9,801 nucleotides of DNA from Deltaproteobacteria bacterium (lineage in GTDB: Bacteria; Myxococcota; Polyangia; Haliangiales; Haliangiaceae), in NCBI GenBank assembly GCA_018262455.1, contig JAGSPR010000252.1, positions 1 to 9,801 of the forward strand, read 5' to 3'. The translations under genes and the position numbers were made by a program. Below, piece after piece: positions 1 to 6,556 of this stretch. Under the pieces are notes generated by a model. That model searched no databases. It was not told the DNA's origin and was given only the letters and a program-made list of their open reading frames with translations. Position 1 is the first letter of the stretch; every line of letters starts with the position of its first letter.

Positions 1-678
1 GATCGGCATCGTGCGGCGGCGGTGCGCCGCGATCGCGCTCGACATCGAGAGCCCGAGCCGTACCTTCGGCGCGCAGGCCGCGAGCCGACGGATCCCGACC
101 GGCAACCCGGCGGTACACACCGTGATCGCGCGGGCATCGATGCCGAGCGCGGCGGGCTCCATCATCACCGCGATCGCCTCGAGCACGGCATCGAGGTTCG
201 CGAGCGGCTCGCCCATGCCCTGGAACACCACGCCGTGGACACGACCGTGCGGCAGCCGCGCACGGACCACGCGCACCTGCTCGATGATCTCCCAGGCCGC
301 GAGGTTGCGCGACAGCCCGAGCCGGCCGGTAGCGCAGAACGTACACGCGAGCGCGCAGCCGATCTGCGAGCTGACGCACACGCAGAACCTGTCCGGGTTC
401 GCGAGCGGGATGCGCACGGTCTCGAATCGCGCACCCGCGCTGTCGAGCAGGTACTTGACGAACGGATCGATCGCGCTCGCGGTCTCGGCGATCACCGCGA
501 GCTCCGGCAGCGATCCGGCCGCGCGCACGGCGTTGGCCGCGACGGTCCGCACGGCCGAGCTCGCCGCGACCGGTTCGCCGCGATGCACCATGGCGACCAG
601 CTTGCGGGCCTCGGCGAGCGTGACGCCCGGGACGGCCTCGACGAGGCGAGCCGGCGTGAGGGCCTGGAGCGCGAGCAC
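1..678 (-). CDS. rlmN: RlmN-family radical SAM 23S rRNA adenine methyltransferase (partial, 3' end off window)
   Basis: By family, a cytoplasmic radical SAM enzyme that methylates C2 of an adenine in 23S rRNA (A2503 in E. coli) and some tRNAs. The minus frame is open from GTG at 678 to the window edge, giving 226 codons. GTG 678 is the first possible start, because an in-frame TAG lies at 687-685. A KYLLDSAG-type stretch near residue 75 is followed by VCVSSQIGC. There C101 matches the methyl-carrying Cys of RlmN, and C108, C112 and C115 form the CxxxCxxC iron-sulfur motif. GMGEPL is at 154-159. The second catalytic Cys would lie beyond the window. Odd point: the usual SLHA segment reads SMSS (211-214), so its His is replaced. 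The family is clear. Orthology to true RlmN, rather than a RlmN/Cfr-like paralogue, is less certain. Divergent from the protease gene at 741 across 62 bp. Confidence 0.88.
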   Translation of the reverse strand, partial: MLALQALTPARLVEAVPGVTLAEARKLVAMVHRGEPVAASSAVRTVAANAVRAAGSLPELAVIAETASAIDPFVKYLLDSAGARFETVRIPLANPDRFCVCVSSQIGCALACTFCATGRLGLSRNLAAWEIIEQVRVVRARLPHGRVHGVVFQGMGEPLANLDAVLEAIAVMMEPAALGIDARAITVCTAGLPVGIRRLAACAPKVRLGLSMSSAIAAHRRRTMPI

Positions 679-740
679 GGCTCGCTATACCGCAGGCTCG
701 CCGGCTTTGCGGCCGGCCAGGCTCACGGTAGGCTGGATTC
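679..740. promoter_or_regulatory. Divergent intergenic region between rlmN-like and Deg protease genes
   Basis: This 62-bp gap must hold the 5' signals of both genes. Toward the protease: TTGCGG (707-712), 16-nt spacer, TAGGCT (729-734), then 6 nt to GTG 741. Toward rlmN: TATAGC on the minus strand (689-684), then 5 nt to GTG 678, with no convincing -35. A GC palindrome pair GCCGGC (700-705 and 712-717) could form a hairpin over the -35-like box. No Shine-Dalgarno precedes either gene. Assignments are by eye. Confidence 0.35.
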
Positions 741-2159
741 GTGGCGTACCCCGAGGTGATCCGAGTATTTGCGACCTCTCAGGACCCCGACTACGACGGC
801 CCCTGGCAGGCGCGGACGCCCTCGAACAGCACCGGATCCGCGGTCGTGATCGGCCCCGGCCTGCTACTCACCGGCGCACATGTCGTCGCGAACGCGACGT
901 TCCTTCAGGTCCAGAAACCATCGCAGCCCGACAAGGCGATCGCGCGCGTCCGCGCGGTGAGCCATGACTCGGATCTGGCCCTGCTCGAGGTCATCGAGCC
1001 GGGCTTCCTCGCCGACATCGAGCCCGCCGAGCTCGGGCCGATGCCCCTGCTGCGCGACGAGGTCGCCGTGGTCGGCTATCCGGTGGGCGGCGAGGAGATC
1101 TCGATCACCGAAGGCGTGGTGTCGCGCATCGAGGTCCAGCGCTACAGCCACTCGCAGCGTCACATGCTCGCGGTCACCGTCGACGCGGCGATCAATGCCG
1201 GCAACAGCGGCGGCCCGGTGTTCGGCGACGGCAAGGTCGTCGGCATCGCGTTCCAGAAGCTGACCGGGGTCGACAACATCGGCGAGATGGTGCCGCCCCC
1301 GATCATCCGTGCGTTCCTCGATGGTGTGCAGTCGGGCAAGCGCCCGGAGATCCCGGCGCTCGGCATCACCACCCAGAACCTCGAGAACGCGCTGCTACGC
1401 CGCCAGCTCGGCCTCGCCGCGACCGAGCACGGCGTCGTCGTGCTCCACGTCGACTACGGTGGCTCCTCGGACGGCCTCCTCGAACCGCGCGACGTGATCA
1501 CCTCGATCGACGGGCTCCCGATCGCGAACAACGGCACGGTCCAGTACATGGGCCACCACCGCACGCGGTACGACGTCGTGCTCGGACACCGCTACATCGG
1601 CGACCGCATCCAGCTCGAGATCAAGCGCGCCGGGATCGCGCGGACCATCGAGATCGTGTTGAAGCAGTGGCAGCCGCTCGTCCCGCGCTCGCGCTACGAC
1701 CTGACGCCCGCGTACTTCGTGTACGGCGGCTTCGTGTTCCAGACCCTGACGCGCGACTACCTGGCCACGTGGGACAAGTGGTGGAACAAGGCCCCCAAGG
1801 AGTTCCTGAACTACTACTACCTGGGCTTCCGCACGCCCGAACAGCACGAGGTCGTGATCCTGTCGCAGATCCTCGCCGACGACATCAACGTCGGCTACGG
1901 CCACCTCTACAACGAGGCGGTCGCCAAGCTCGACGGTGTCGTGCCGCACGACATGGAGGACTTCGTGGCGCGGCTGTCGTCGGCGACGGGCGTCGTCGAG
2001 ATCCAGACCACGTCCGGCGGCATCATCATGCTCGACGCCGACGAGGTCCGGAAGGCGACCCCGCGCATCCTCGCGCGATACCACATCCCGCGTGATCGAA
2101 CGCCGGGCCTACCGGGCTCGATCTCCGGCGTGCCGCCGCTGCGAGCGGCGATGCCGTGA
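741..2159 (+). CDS. Deg/HtrA-type serine protease with two PDZ-like domains, plant Deg2/Deg9 architecture, no signal peptide
   Basis: ATP-independent serine endopeptidase of the S1C (HtrA/Deg) family, 472 aa. The chymotrypsin-like domain spans about residues 28-195, with His47 (TGAHVV), Asp78 (DSDLALL) and Ser156 (GNSGGP). PDZ1 covers about 205-305 and includes LEPRDVITSIDG. A degenerate second PDZ-like domain covers about 325-440 and starts YFVYGGFVFQTLT. The N-terminus (PEVIRVFATSQDPDY, then PWQ) and the GGFVFQTLT motif resemble plant Deg2/Deg9-type proteases rather than periplasmic DegP. The GTG at 741 is the first possible start because an in-frame TAG sits at 729-731, so no leader peptide or membrane anchor can be added. 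A cytoplasmic location is inferred. Its stop overlaps the next gene's GTG (GTGA at 2156-2159), implying translational coupling to a lipoprotein. Substrate unknown. Confidence 0.92.
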   Translation: MAYPEVIRVFATSQDPDYDGPWQARTPSNSTGSAVVIGPGLLLTGAHVVANATFLQVQKPSQPDKAIARVRAVSHDSDLALLEVIEPGFLADIEPAELGPMPLLRDEVAVVGYPVGGEEISITEGVVSRIEVQRYSHSQRHMLAVTVDAAINAGNSGGPVFGDGKVVGIAFQKLTGVDNIGEMVPPPIIRAFLDGVQSGKRPEIPALGITTQNLENALLRRQLGLAATEHGVVVLHVDYGGSSDGLLEPRDVITSIDGLPIANNGTVQYMGHHRTRYDVVLGHRYIGDRIQLEIKRAGIARTIEIVLKQWQPLVPRSRYDLTPAYFVYGGFVFQTLTRDYLATWDKWWNKAPKEFLNYYYLGFRTPEQHEVVILSQILADDINVGYGHLYNEAVAKLDGVVPHDMEDFVARLSSATGVVEIQTTSGGIIMLDADEVRKATPRILARYHIPRDRTPGLPGSISGVPPLRAAMP

Positions 2160-2866
2160 AGTCGCTGCTGCTCGTCGGGCTCGTCGTCGCGGGGTGCCAC
2201 GATGAAGGCTACCTCCAGTACAGCTGGGACGATCGCCGCGTGCTGTGCAGCAACACCGTCGACGACCTGACGCACGATGGGCCCTGGGACCTGATCGACA
2301 GCGAGCTCGAGCTGGCGAGCAACCGCACCTCGGTCGCGCTGCTCCACGCCCACGAACCCGGTCGCACGGTCTCGCTGCAAGCCGTCGAGCGCCTGCTCGA
2401 TCTTGCCGACGAATACGGCCTCGACTACCTCACCTACCGCGAGCTCGATCCGGACAACCAGCATCGCAGCGGCATCGCGCTCGCGTTCGACGACCAGTAC
2501 ATCGATGCCTGGTACGAGCTGCGCGGCCTGCTCGCCGCCCACCGCGCGCGCGTCACGTTCTTCGTGACCCGGTTCTACAGCCGCACCGACGAGGAGCGCG
2601 CGAAGCTCGCCGAGCTCGCCGCCGAGGGCCACGACGTCGAGGCCCACAGCGTCGATCACCTGAACGCGCTCGACTACGTGCATGACCATGGCCTAGACGC
2701 GTACCTGACCGACGAGGTGCTGCCCTCGATCCAGATCTTGCGCGATGCCGGCTACCAGCCGACGTCGTACGCGTTCCCGTTCGGCGCGAGCGACGAGGCC
2801 ATCGACCGCGCGGTGCTCGAGCACGTGGAGCGCGTCCGGGTCAGCCCGGCCGCCTGCCTCGACTGA
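2156..2866 (+). CDS. NodB-type polysaccharide deacetylase-like lipoprotein, short at the C-terminus
   Basis: A 236-aa predicted lipoprotein with a minimal signal sequence and lipobox (LVVAGC, Cys14). The central region has the fold signature of carbohydrate esterase family 4 / NodB enzymes, which remove N- or O-acetyl groups from polysaccharides. The metal-site motif 1 reads AFDDQY (Asp112, Asp113). TFFV at about 134-137 is the usual strand. Motif 2 is HSVDH (His164, His168). Motif 3 is degenerate, FPFG (207-210), without the usual Arg. The protein stops about 26 residues later with no recognisable motif 4 or 5, so it may be shortened, belong to a compact subfamily, or be inactive. The GTG start overlaps the protease stop by four bases, which strongly supports this start. 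It ends 15 bp from a convergent gene. Confidence 0.82.
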   Translation: MKSLLLVGLVVAGCHDEGYLQYSWDDRRVLCSNTVDDLTHDGPWDLIDSELELASNRTSVALLHAHEPGRTVSLQAVERLLDLADEYGLDYLTYRELDPDNQHRSGIALAFDDQYIDAWYELRGLLAAHRARVTFFVTRFYSRTDEERAKLAELAAEGHDVEAHSVDHLNALDYVHDHGLDAYLTDEVLPSIQILRDAGYQPTSYAFPFGASDEAIDRAVLEHVERVRVSPAACLD

Positions 2867-2881
2867 CAAGGCCGGACGAAG

Positions 2882-3406
2882 CTACGTCAGCTCGACCAGC
2901 AGGTCACCGGTGTCGACCGCCTGGCCCGCCGCCTTGAGCAGGTTGGTGACGGTGCCGCCACGCTCCGCGACGAGCTCGTTCTCCATCTTCATCGCCTCGA
3001 GCACGATCACCGAGGTCCCCGGCGCGACCTGGTCGCCCATGGCGACCAGCACCTTCACGACCTTGCCGGCGATCGGCGCGCGGATCGTCTCGCCCCGGGG
3101 AGCGGCGCGGGTGCCGGCGGCCGTCGCGAGCCTGCGGTGCAGCGCGTCCTCGACCTGCAGCACCACCTCGGAGGCTCCGACCGACGCGGTGATCCCGGTG
3201 CGCCGCGGATCGAGGTCGACCACGAAGCTGCGGCCGTCGATCAGCAGTGACCAGGTACCAGGCCGGAGGAGCCGTGCGTTGACGAGGCGATCGGCTCCGT
3301 CGATCGAGATCCGGAACTGGCCGTCCTCGAGCGGTCCCTCGACGATCACGGCGCGATCGCGGCCGTTGGCCGACACGACAAGCTCGCGTTTCACCACGAC
3401 TCTCAT
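2882..3406 (-). CDS. Biotin carboxyl carrier-type protein (biotinyl domain)
   Basis: A 174-aa protein with a C-terminal biotinyl domain (about residues 106-174) carrying the biotinylation motif EAMKMEN; the acceptor is Lys140. By family it is biotinylated by BirA and shuttles carboxyl groups between a biotin carboxylase and a carboxyltransferase, for example in acetyl-/propionyl-CoA or pyruvate carboxylase. The N-terminal half (about 8-90) is a beta-rich region like that preceding biotinyl domains in acyl-CoA carboxylase alpha chains, rather than the Pro/Ala-rich linker of E. coli AccB. No carboxylase or carboxyltransferase gene lies within the window, so its partners are encoded elsewhere. 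The ATG at 3406 is used. GTG codons at positions 4 and 5 are alternative starts, and no strong Shine-Dalgarno separates them. Divergent from the ATPase gene. Confidence 0.9.
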   Translation of the reverse strand: MRVVVKRELVVSANGRDRAVIVEGPLEDGQFRISIDGADRLVNARLLRPGTWSLLIDGRSFVVDLDPRRTGITASVGASEVVLQVEDALHRRLATAAGTRAAPRGETIRAPIAGKVVKVLVAMGDQVAPGTSVIVLEAMKMENELVAERGGTVTNLLKAAGQAVDTGDLLVELT

Positions 3407-3462
3407 ACCACCGCGCCGCGCGTTGCCACCAGCTGGCGTTGCGTGCTATCCGCGACGAACCT
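3407..3462. promoter_or_regulatory. Divergent intergenic region between biotin carrier and ArsA-like genes
   Basis: A 56-bp gap between divergent starts. It contains two GCGTTGC direct repeats (3420-3426 and 3436-3442) flanking the 8-bp palindrome CCAGCTGG (3429-3436). This could be an operator, but no convincing -35/-10 pair was seen for either gene, and the second repeat overlaps the alternative TTG start at 3439. Confidence 0.25.
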
Positions 3463-4620
3463 GTGTCTGTGCGGTTGCTCGATGTCCTGCTCGAACGGCG
3501 GATCCTGGTCTGTGTCGGATCCGGTGGGGTCGGAAAGACCACGACGGCCGCCACCCTGGCGCTCGCGGCGGCCCGCCGTGGCAAGCGGACCCTGGTCCTG
3601 ACGATCGATCCGGCGCGCCGGCTCGCCAACTCGCTCGGCCTCGATACGCTCGGCCACCAGGTCCAGGAGGTCGATCGGGCGCTGGTCCGGCGTGGCGCAC
3701 CGAGCGCGACTGGCGAGCTGCACGCCATGATGCTCGATCAGAAGCAGGCGTTCGACGAGGTCGTGGCGCGCCATGCCAAGGACCCGGCGGCGGTGCAGCG
3801 CATCCTCGCGAACCCGGTGTACGGACAGATCTCGGGATCGCTCGCAGGCGCACAGGAGTACGCCGCGATGGCGAAGCTCCACGACTTCGATCGCACGGGC
3901 GGCTGGGACCTGATCGTCGTCGACACGCCTCCGACCTCGCACGCGCTGGACTTTCTCGACGCCCCCCGCAAGCTCAGCGAGGCGATCGACTCGCCCGCGA
4001 TCGATTGGTTCCGCAAGCTCCAGGGCGAGGGGGGCTCGCGGTGGTCGCTCGTGGGCAAGACCGGCGCGTTCGTGCTGAAGCGGCTCGCGAAGTTCGTCGG
4101 CAGCAAGTTCATCGATGACCTCGGCGTGTTCTTCACCGAGTTCAACGACATCCTGGGCGGCTTCCGCCAGCGTGCCGAGGAGACGTTCGCCCTGCTCCGC
4201 CAGCCACGCGTCGGGTTCGTGCTGGTGGCGAGCCCCGAGCCGATGGCCGTCCAGGAGGCGCTCGCGTTTCACGAGCGCCTCGTCACGGCGGGCATGCCGT
4301 TCGTCGGCTTCGTGGTCAACAAGGTGCACCCGTCGCGCCCGTTGCCAGCGATGACGCCACGCGAGCTCGAGGATGCGCTGGCCAGCAACGGCTTGGTGCA
4401 GGAGCTCGGGCTATCCGGCACCACCCGCACGATGGCCGCGATGGCGCTCGCCACCGCGCACGCCGAGCTCGAGAGCCTCGCAACCGCCGACCGGGCCGCG
4501 ATCGGCCAGCTCCGCGTCGCCGGCGGTTCAGCCTCGCTGCTCGTCGAGGTTCCGCTGCAGCGCGACGACGTCCACGACGTCGACCGCCTCGTCGCGCTCG
4601 AGCAGTTCCTGCTCGGCTGA
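3463..4620 (+). CDS. ArsA/GET3-family ATPase
   Basis: A cytoplasmic P-loop ATPase of the SIMIBI class, about 385 aa and a single ATPase domain. The deviant Walker A is VGSGGVGKTTT (catalytic Lys25 if started at 3463). The switch I/A-loop is TIDPARRLANSLG (Asp49). Switch II is DTPPTSHALDFLDAP (Asp154 on). Eukaryotic GET3 delivers tail-anchored proteins to membranes, and ArsA powers arsenite export. The only cysteine here is Cys17 beside the P-loop, so the metalloid-binding cysteines of ArsA and the zinc CxxC of GET3 are both absent, and arsenic resistance is unlikely. The bacterial role is unknown. Starts considered are TTG 3439, GTG 3463 and GTG 3469. A GTG is preferred because it begins just before the conserved LLDVLLERR lead-in. 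It converges with the metallopeptidase gene, leaving only 6 bp. Confidence 0.9.
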   Translation: MSVRLLDVLLERRILVCVGSGGVGKTTTAATLALAAARRGKRTLVLTIDPARRLANSLGLDTLGHQVQEVDRALVRRGAPSATGELHAMMLDQKQAFDEVVARHAKDPAAVQRILANPVYGQISGSLAGAQEYAAMAKLHDFDRTGGWDLIVVDTPPTSHALDFLDAPRKLSEAIDSPAIDWFRKLQGEGGSRWSLVGKTGAFVLKRLAKFVGSKFIDDLGVFFTEFNDILGGFRQRAEETFALLRQPRVGFVLVASPEPMAVQEALAFHERLVTAGMPFVGFVVNKVHPSRPLPAMTPRELEDALASNGLVQELGLSGTTRTMAAMALATAHAELESLATADRAAIGQLRVAGGSASLLVEVPLQRDDVHDVDRLVALEQFLLG

Positions 4621-4626
4621 TCCGCG

Positions 4627-5967
4627 CTACGGCTTCTGCTTCGGCTTCGGCTTCTGCTTGCCGACGTGCGAGGCGGTCCAGACCTCGCTGCCGAGCGCGT
4701 CTGCCGCCCACACGGGCGCGCCGATCACGACCACGACCGAGGGGCCCTTGCGCTCGACCCACGACACGCTGCCATCGAGCCCGAACCACCGGGTCCGCGT
4801 GGCCGTGCTCTCGAAGATCGCACCGGTCACGGCCGAATCCAGCGCCTTGACCGCGGCCTCCTCCGCCTCGATGGCGTCGGCCTCGGTGTCCCACTCGGTG
4901 CGGGCGATCGCGACGGCCTTCTGCGGGCGCCCGTCGTCATCGCGCACGAGCACGAGCGCGCGATCGCCGCCCCACCCCGTGCTGGCCAGGGTGGTGGTCG
5001 CCGGATCGACCTCGTGGCTGCGCAGAAACAACGAGAACCCGAGCTCGCCCCAGACCGTGTTGTGGGCGACCGAGTAGCCGCGCAGCGTCGTGAAGGAATC
5101 GAACGCGACCGGGACCGGGAGATCGTCAGCGAGGTAGCGCTCGGGGTGGATCACCTGCTCGGTCGAGCGCGGCGGCTTGCCGAATGCGGCATCGACCGAG
5201 CTCCATGGTTGGCGGCGACGTAGCGCCGCCACGAACGAAAAGCCCGCGCGATAGGGAAACATCATGCCCTCGCGGATCGCGACGGGCGCCTTGTCGAGGC
5301 TGTCACCGTTACCCGGCACGGTCATCGCCTTCTCGATCGCGTCGGCGACCTGCGGGTTGGCCCACGGCACCGCGATCCCCTGGCGTGACAGCATCACCTC
5401 GATCATCAGCGCGATCCCGTCGCCCTCGACGAGCGCGCGGCGTGCGGCCGCGGCATCTCCCTCGTCGTCGGGCAGCTTCTCGAACTTCCTGAGATCGAAA
5501 GCCTGATCCTGGAGACCGTGGTCGAGCTCGTGCGCGAGCACCATCTCCGCCCACTGGGGATCATCGCCTGCCGACCTGGAGATCGTGAGCTTCTTGGTGT
5601 CGGGATCGTAGTAGCCGGCGATCTGCTCGGTCATCAGATCGATCAGCAGCGCCTGGTAGTCCGTGGCGAGCGGAATGAGCCCCCAGCGCGCGAGCGCGAT
5701 CGCCTCGGCCGCGGTCGTGGCAGCGGTCTTGGCGTCGGACGCCATCGTCACCAGGCGACGCCGGAGCTCGTCCTTGTCCACCACCTCGTTCGGGATCGGC
5801 TTCTTGAGCGCCAAGCCGCGAATCTTGGCGACCTCCCTGGCGACCGCGTCGGTCCGGGCGAGCAGCTTGTCGAGCGCCGTGGGCTCGGCGCGCACGACCC
5901 TGGCATCCGTCATGACCACGAGGCCCAGGACGAGCCCCAGGACGACAGCGAGCTGGTGGAACCGCAT
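4627..5967 (-). CDS. Exported HExxH zinc metallopeptidase-like protein with a lysine-rich repeat tail
   Basis: 446 aa. A Sec signal peptide is visible, with a hydrophobic core at about 6-19 and probable cleavage after VRA near residue 27. The core has YYDPDTKKLTI (119-129), then LAHELDHGLQDQ with the HExxH zinc motif (His146, Glu147, His150), then ALVEGDG (178-184), whose Glu181 is a plausible third ligand as in gluzincins. Later conserved-looking stretches are RSTEQVIHPERYL (267-279) and GWGGDRAL (331-338). This pattern is seen in uncharacterised bacterial putative metallopeptidases. Substrate and exact location (periplasm or outside) are not evident. The ATG at 5967 is chosen because it gives the signal peptide; an upstream in-frame extension to 6168 is Arg-rich shadow. 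The extreme C-terminus is KQKPKPKQKP, encoded by hexanucleotide repeats. Confidence 0.85.
   Translation of the reverse strand: MRFHQLAVVLGLVLGLVVMTDARVVRAEPTALDKLLARTDAVAREVAKIRGLALKKPIPNEVVDKDELRRRLVTMASDAKTAATTAAEAIALARWGLIPLATDYQALLIDLMTEQIAGYYDPDTKKLTISRSAGDDPQWAEMVLAHELDHGLQDQAFDLRKFEKLPDDEGDAAAARRALVEGDGIALMIEVMLSRQGIAVPWANPQVADAIEKAMTVPGNGDSLDKAPVAIREGMMFPYRAGFSFVAALRRRQPWSSVDAAFGKPPRSTEQVIHPERYLADDLPVPVAFDSFTTLRGYSVAHNTVWGELGFSLFLRSHEVDPATTTLASTGWGGDRALVLVRDDDGRPQKAVAIARTEWDTEADAIEAEEAAVKALDSAVTGAIFESTATRTRWFGLDGSVSWVERKGPSVVVVIGAPVWAADALGSEVWTASHVGKQKPKPKQKP
4630..4659 (-). repeat. Hexanucleotide-type repeat encoding a Lys-Gln/Lys-Pro tail
   Basis: Read on the minus strand, this is five imperfect 6-nt units, each AAGCAG or AAGCCG, encoding KQ-KP-KP-KQ-KP immediately before the TAG stop of the metallopeptidase. 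Every unit is in frame, so gain or loss of units would change tail length without a frameshift. Such a tail would be strongly basic and probably disordered; a role in binding cell-wall polymers or nucleic acid is only speculation. Confidence 0.75.
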
Positions 5968-6023
5968 CGTGCCAAGCGTACAAGATGATGCCTGCCGGCG
6001 CCCGTCGGCGTTATCGTGGATGG
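5968..6023. promoter_or_regulatory. Divergent intergenic region between metallopeptidase and lipoprotein genes
   Basis: A 56-bp gap. On the minus strand TACGCT (5980-5975) lies 7 nt before the metallopeptidase ATG. On the plus strand TATCGT (6012-6017) lies 6 nt before GTG 6024. Both fit a -10-type TANNNT. No -35 matches were found, and there is no Shine-Dalgarno for either gene. A 6-bp GC hairpin with one G-U pair (5994-6009) lies between them. Confidence 0.3.
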
Positions 6024-6545
6024 GTGCGAACCCTGCTCGTGATCGCGCTCGCGGCCTGCGGGTCCGGCCCAGCCGACGAGGCGTTCGGCTTCGTCGGTGA
6101 GGTCGCCGATGCGACGCAGAATGGCAGCGTGCTCGGCCTGTTCGTCGTGTCGTCGACGCCGCCCTCACGCCTCTACAAGCTCGGCGACGGCTCGACGGTG
6201 GCCAACCAGTTCGACATCTCGTTCCACGCCGAGCCGCCCGCGGACGCGCTCAACGACGATGGCGTCGGGGTGGCCGTGCTCGGCCTGTTGCCGGGGTTCG
6301 CCACCGTGGCGGACGGAGCCGTCGACCAGGGCGATCTCCGGTTGATCGGCCTGTCGGCGAACCACGCGGTCATCTTCAAGACGGCGGGCGCGGCCGGGCC
6401 GACGTGGAGCCAGCCATTCCCGAGCGGGTTCTCCTGCGGTGCCTGCGTCCACGACCCCGCCGGTGGCCTCGACACGTTCGAGCCGACGGCCTGTGACCGC
6501 GTCGTGATCGAAGCGACGATCGCCGCGCAGTGCGCCTGGTACTGA
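6024..6545 (+). CDS. Predicted lipoprotein of unknown function with four C-terminal cysteines
   Basis: Not recognised as a known family. Starting at GTG 6024 gives 173 aa with a very short leader and a lipobox (ALAAC) with lipidated Cys12. An alternative ATG at 5985 would add 13 mostly basic residues and still give a lipoprotein. GTG is preferred because of its compact leader and the -10-like hexamer just upstream. The mature part is hydrophilic and beta-like. It ends in a cysteine cluster: C138 and C141 (CGAC), C157 and C170. The even number suggests two disulfides in an oxidising periplasm, or a small metal site. It is divergent from the metallopeptidase and 70 bp upstream of another lipoprotein gene. 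A shared role with either is possible but unsupported. Confidence 0.75.
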   Translation: MRTLLVIALAACGSGPADEAFGFVGEVADATQNGSVLGLFVVSSTPPSRLYKLGDGSTVANQFDISFHAEPPADALNDDGVGVAVLGLLPGFATVADGAVDQGDLRLIGLSANHAVIFKTAGAAGPTWSQPFPSGFSCGACVHDPAGGLDTFEPTACDRVVIEATIAAQCAWY

Positions 6546-6556
6546 GTCGGTGTGGC

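Noticed and set aside
22..759. Plus-strand open frames opposite the rlmN-like gene
   Set aside because: They are antisense to a frame with clear radical SAM motifs and have no recognisable domains.
1395..2689. Minus-strand open frames opposite the Deg protease and deacetylase
   Set aside because: Antisense shadows of two coding sequences with catalytic motifs.
2863..2890. CTGAC/GTCAG inverted repeat between convergent genes as a terminator
   Set aside because: Only a 5-bp stem with an 18-nt loop and no T-run; too weak to call.
2745..4118. Plus-strand open frame spanning the deacetylase end, biotin carrier and ATPase
   Set aside because: It crosses three well-supported genes out of frame and is Ser/Arg/Thr-rich shadow sequence.
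3403..4329. Minus-strand open frame opposite the ArsA-like ATPase
   Set aside because: Antisense shadow of a P-loop ATPase; composition shows no domain.
5968..6168. 67-residue N-terminal extension of the metallopeptidase
   Set aside because: Arg-rich, overlaps the divergent lipoprotein gene and would bury the signal peptide that begins at ATG 5967.
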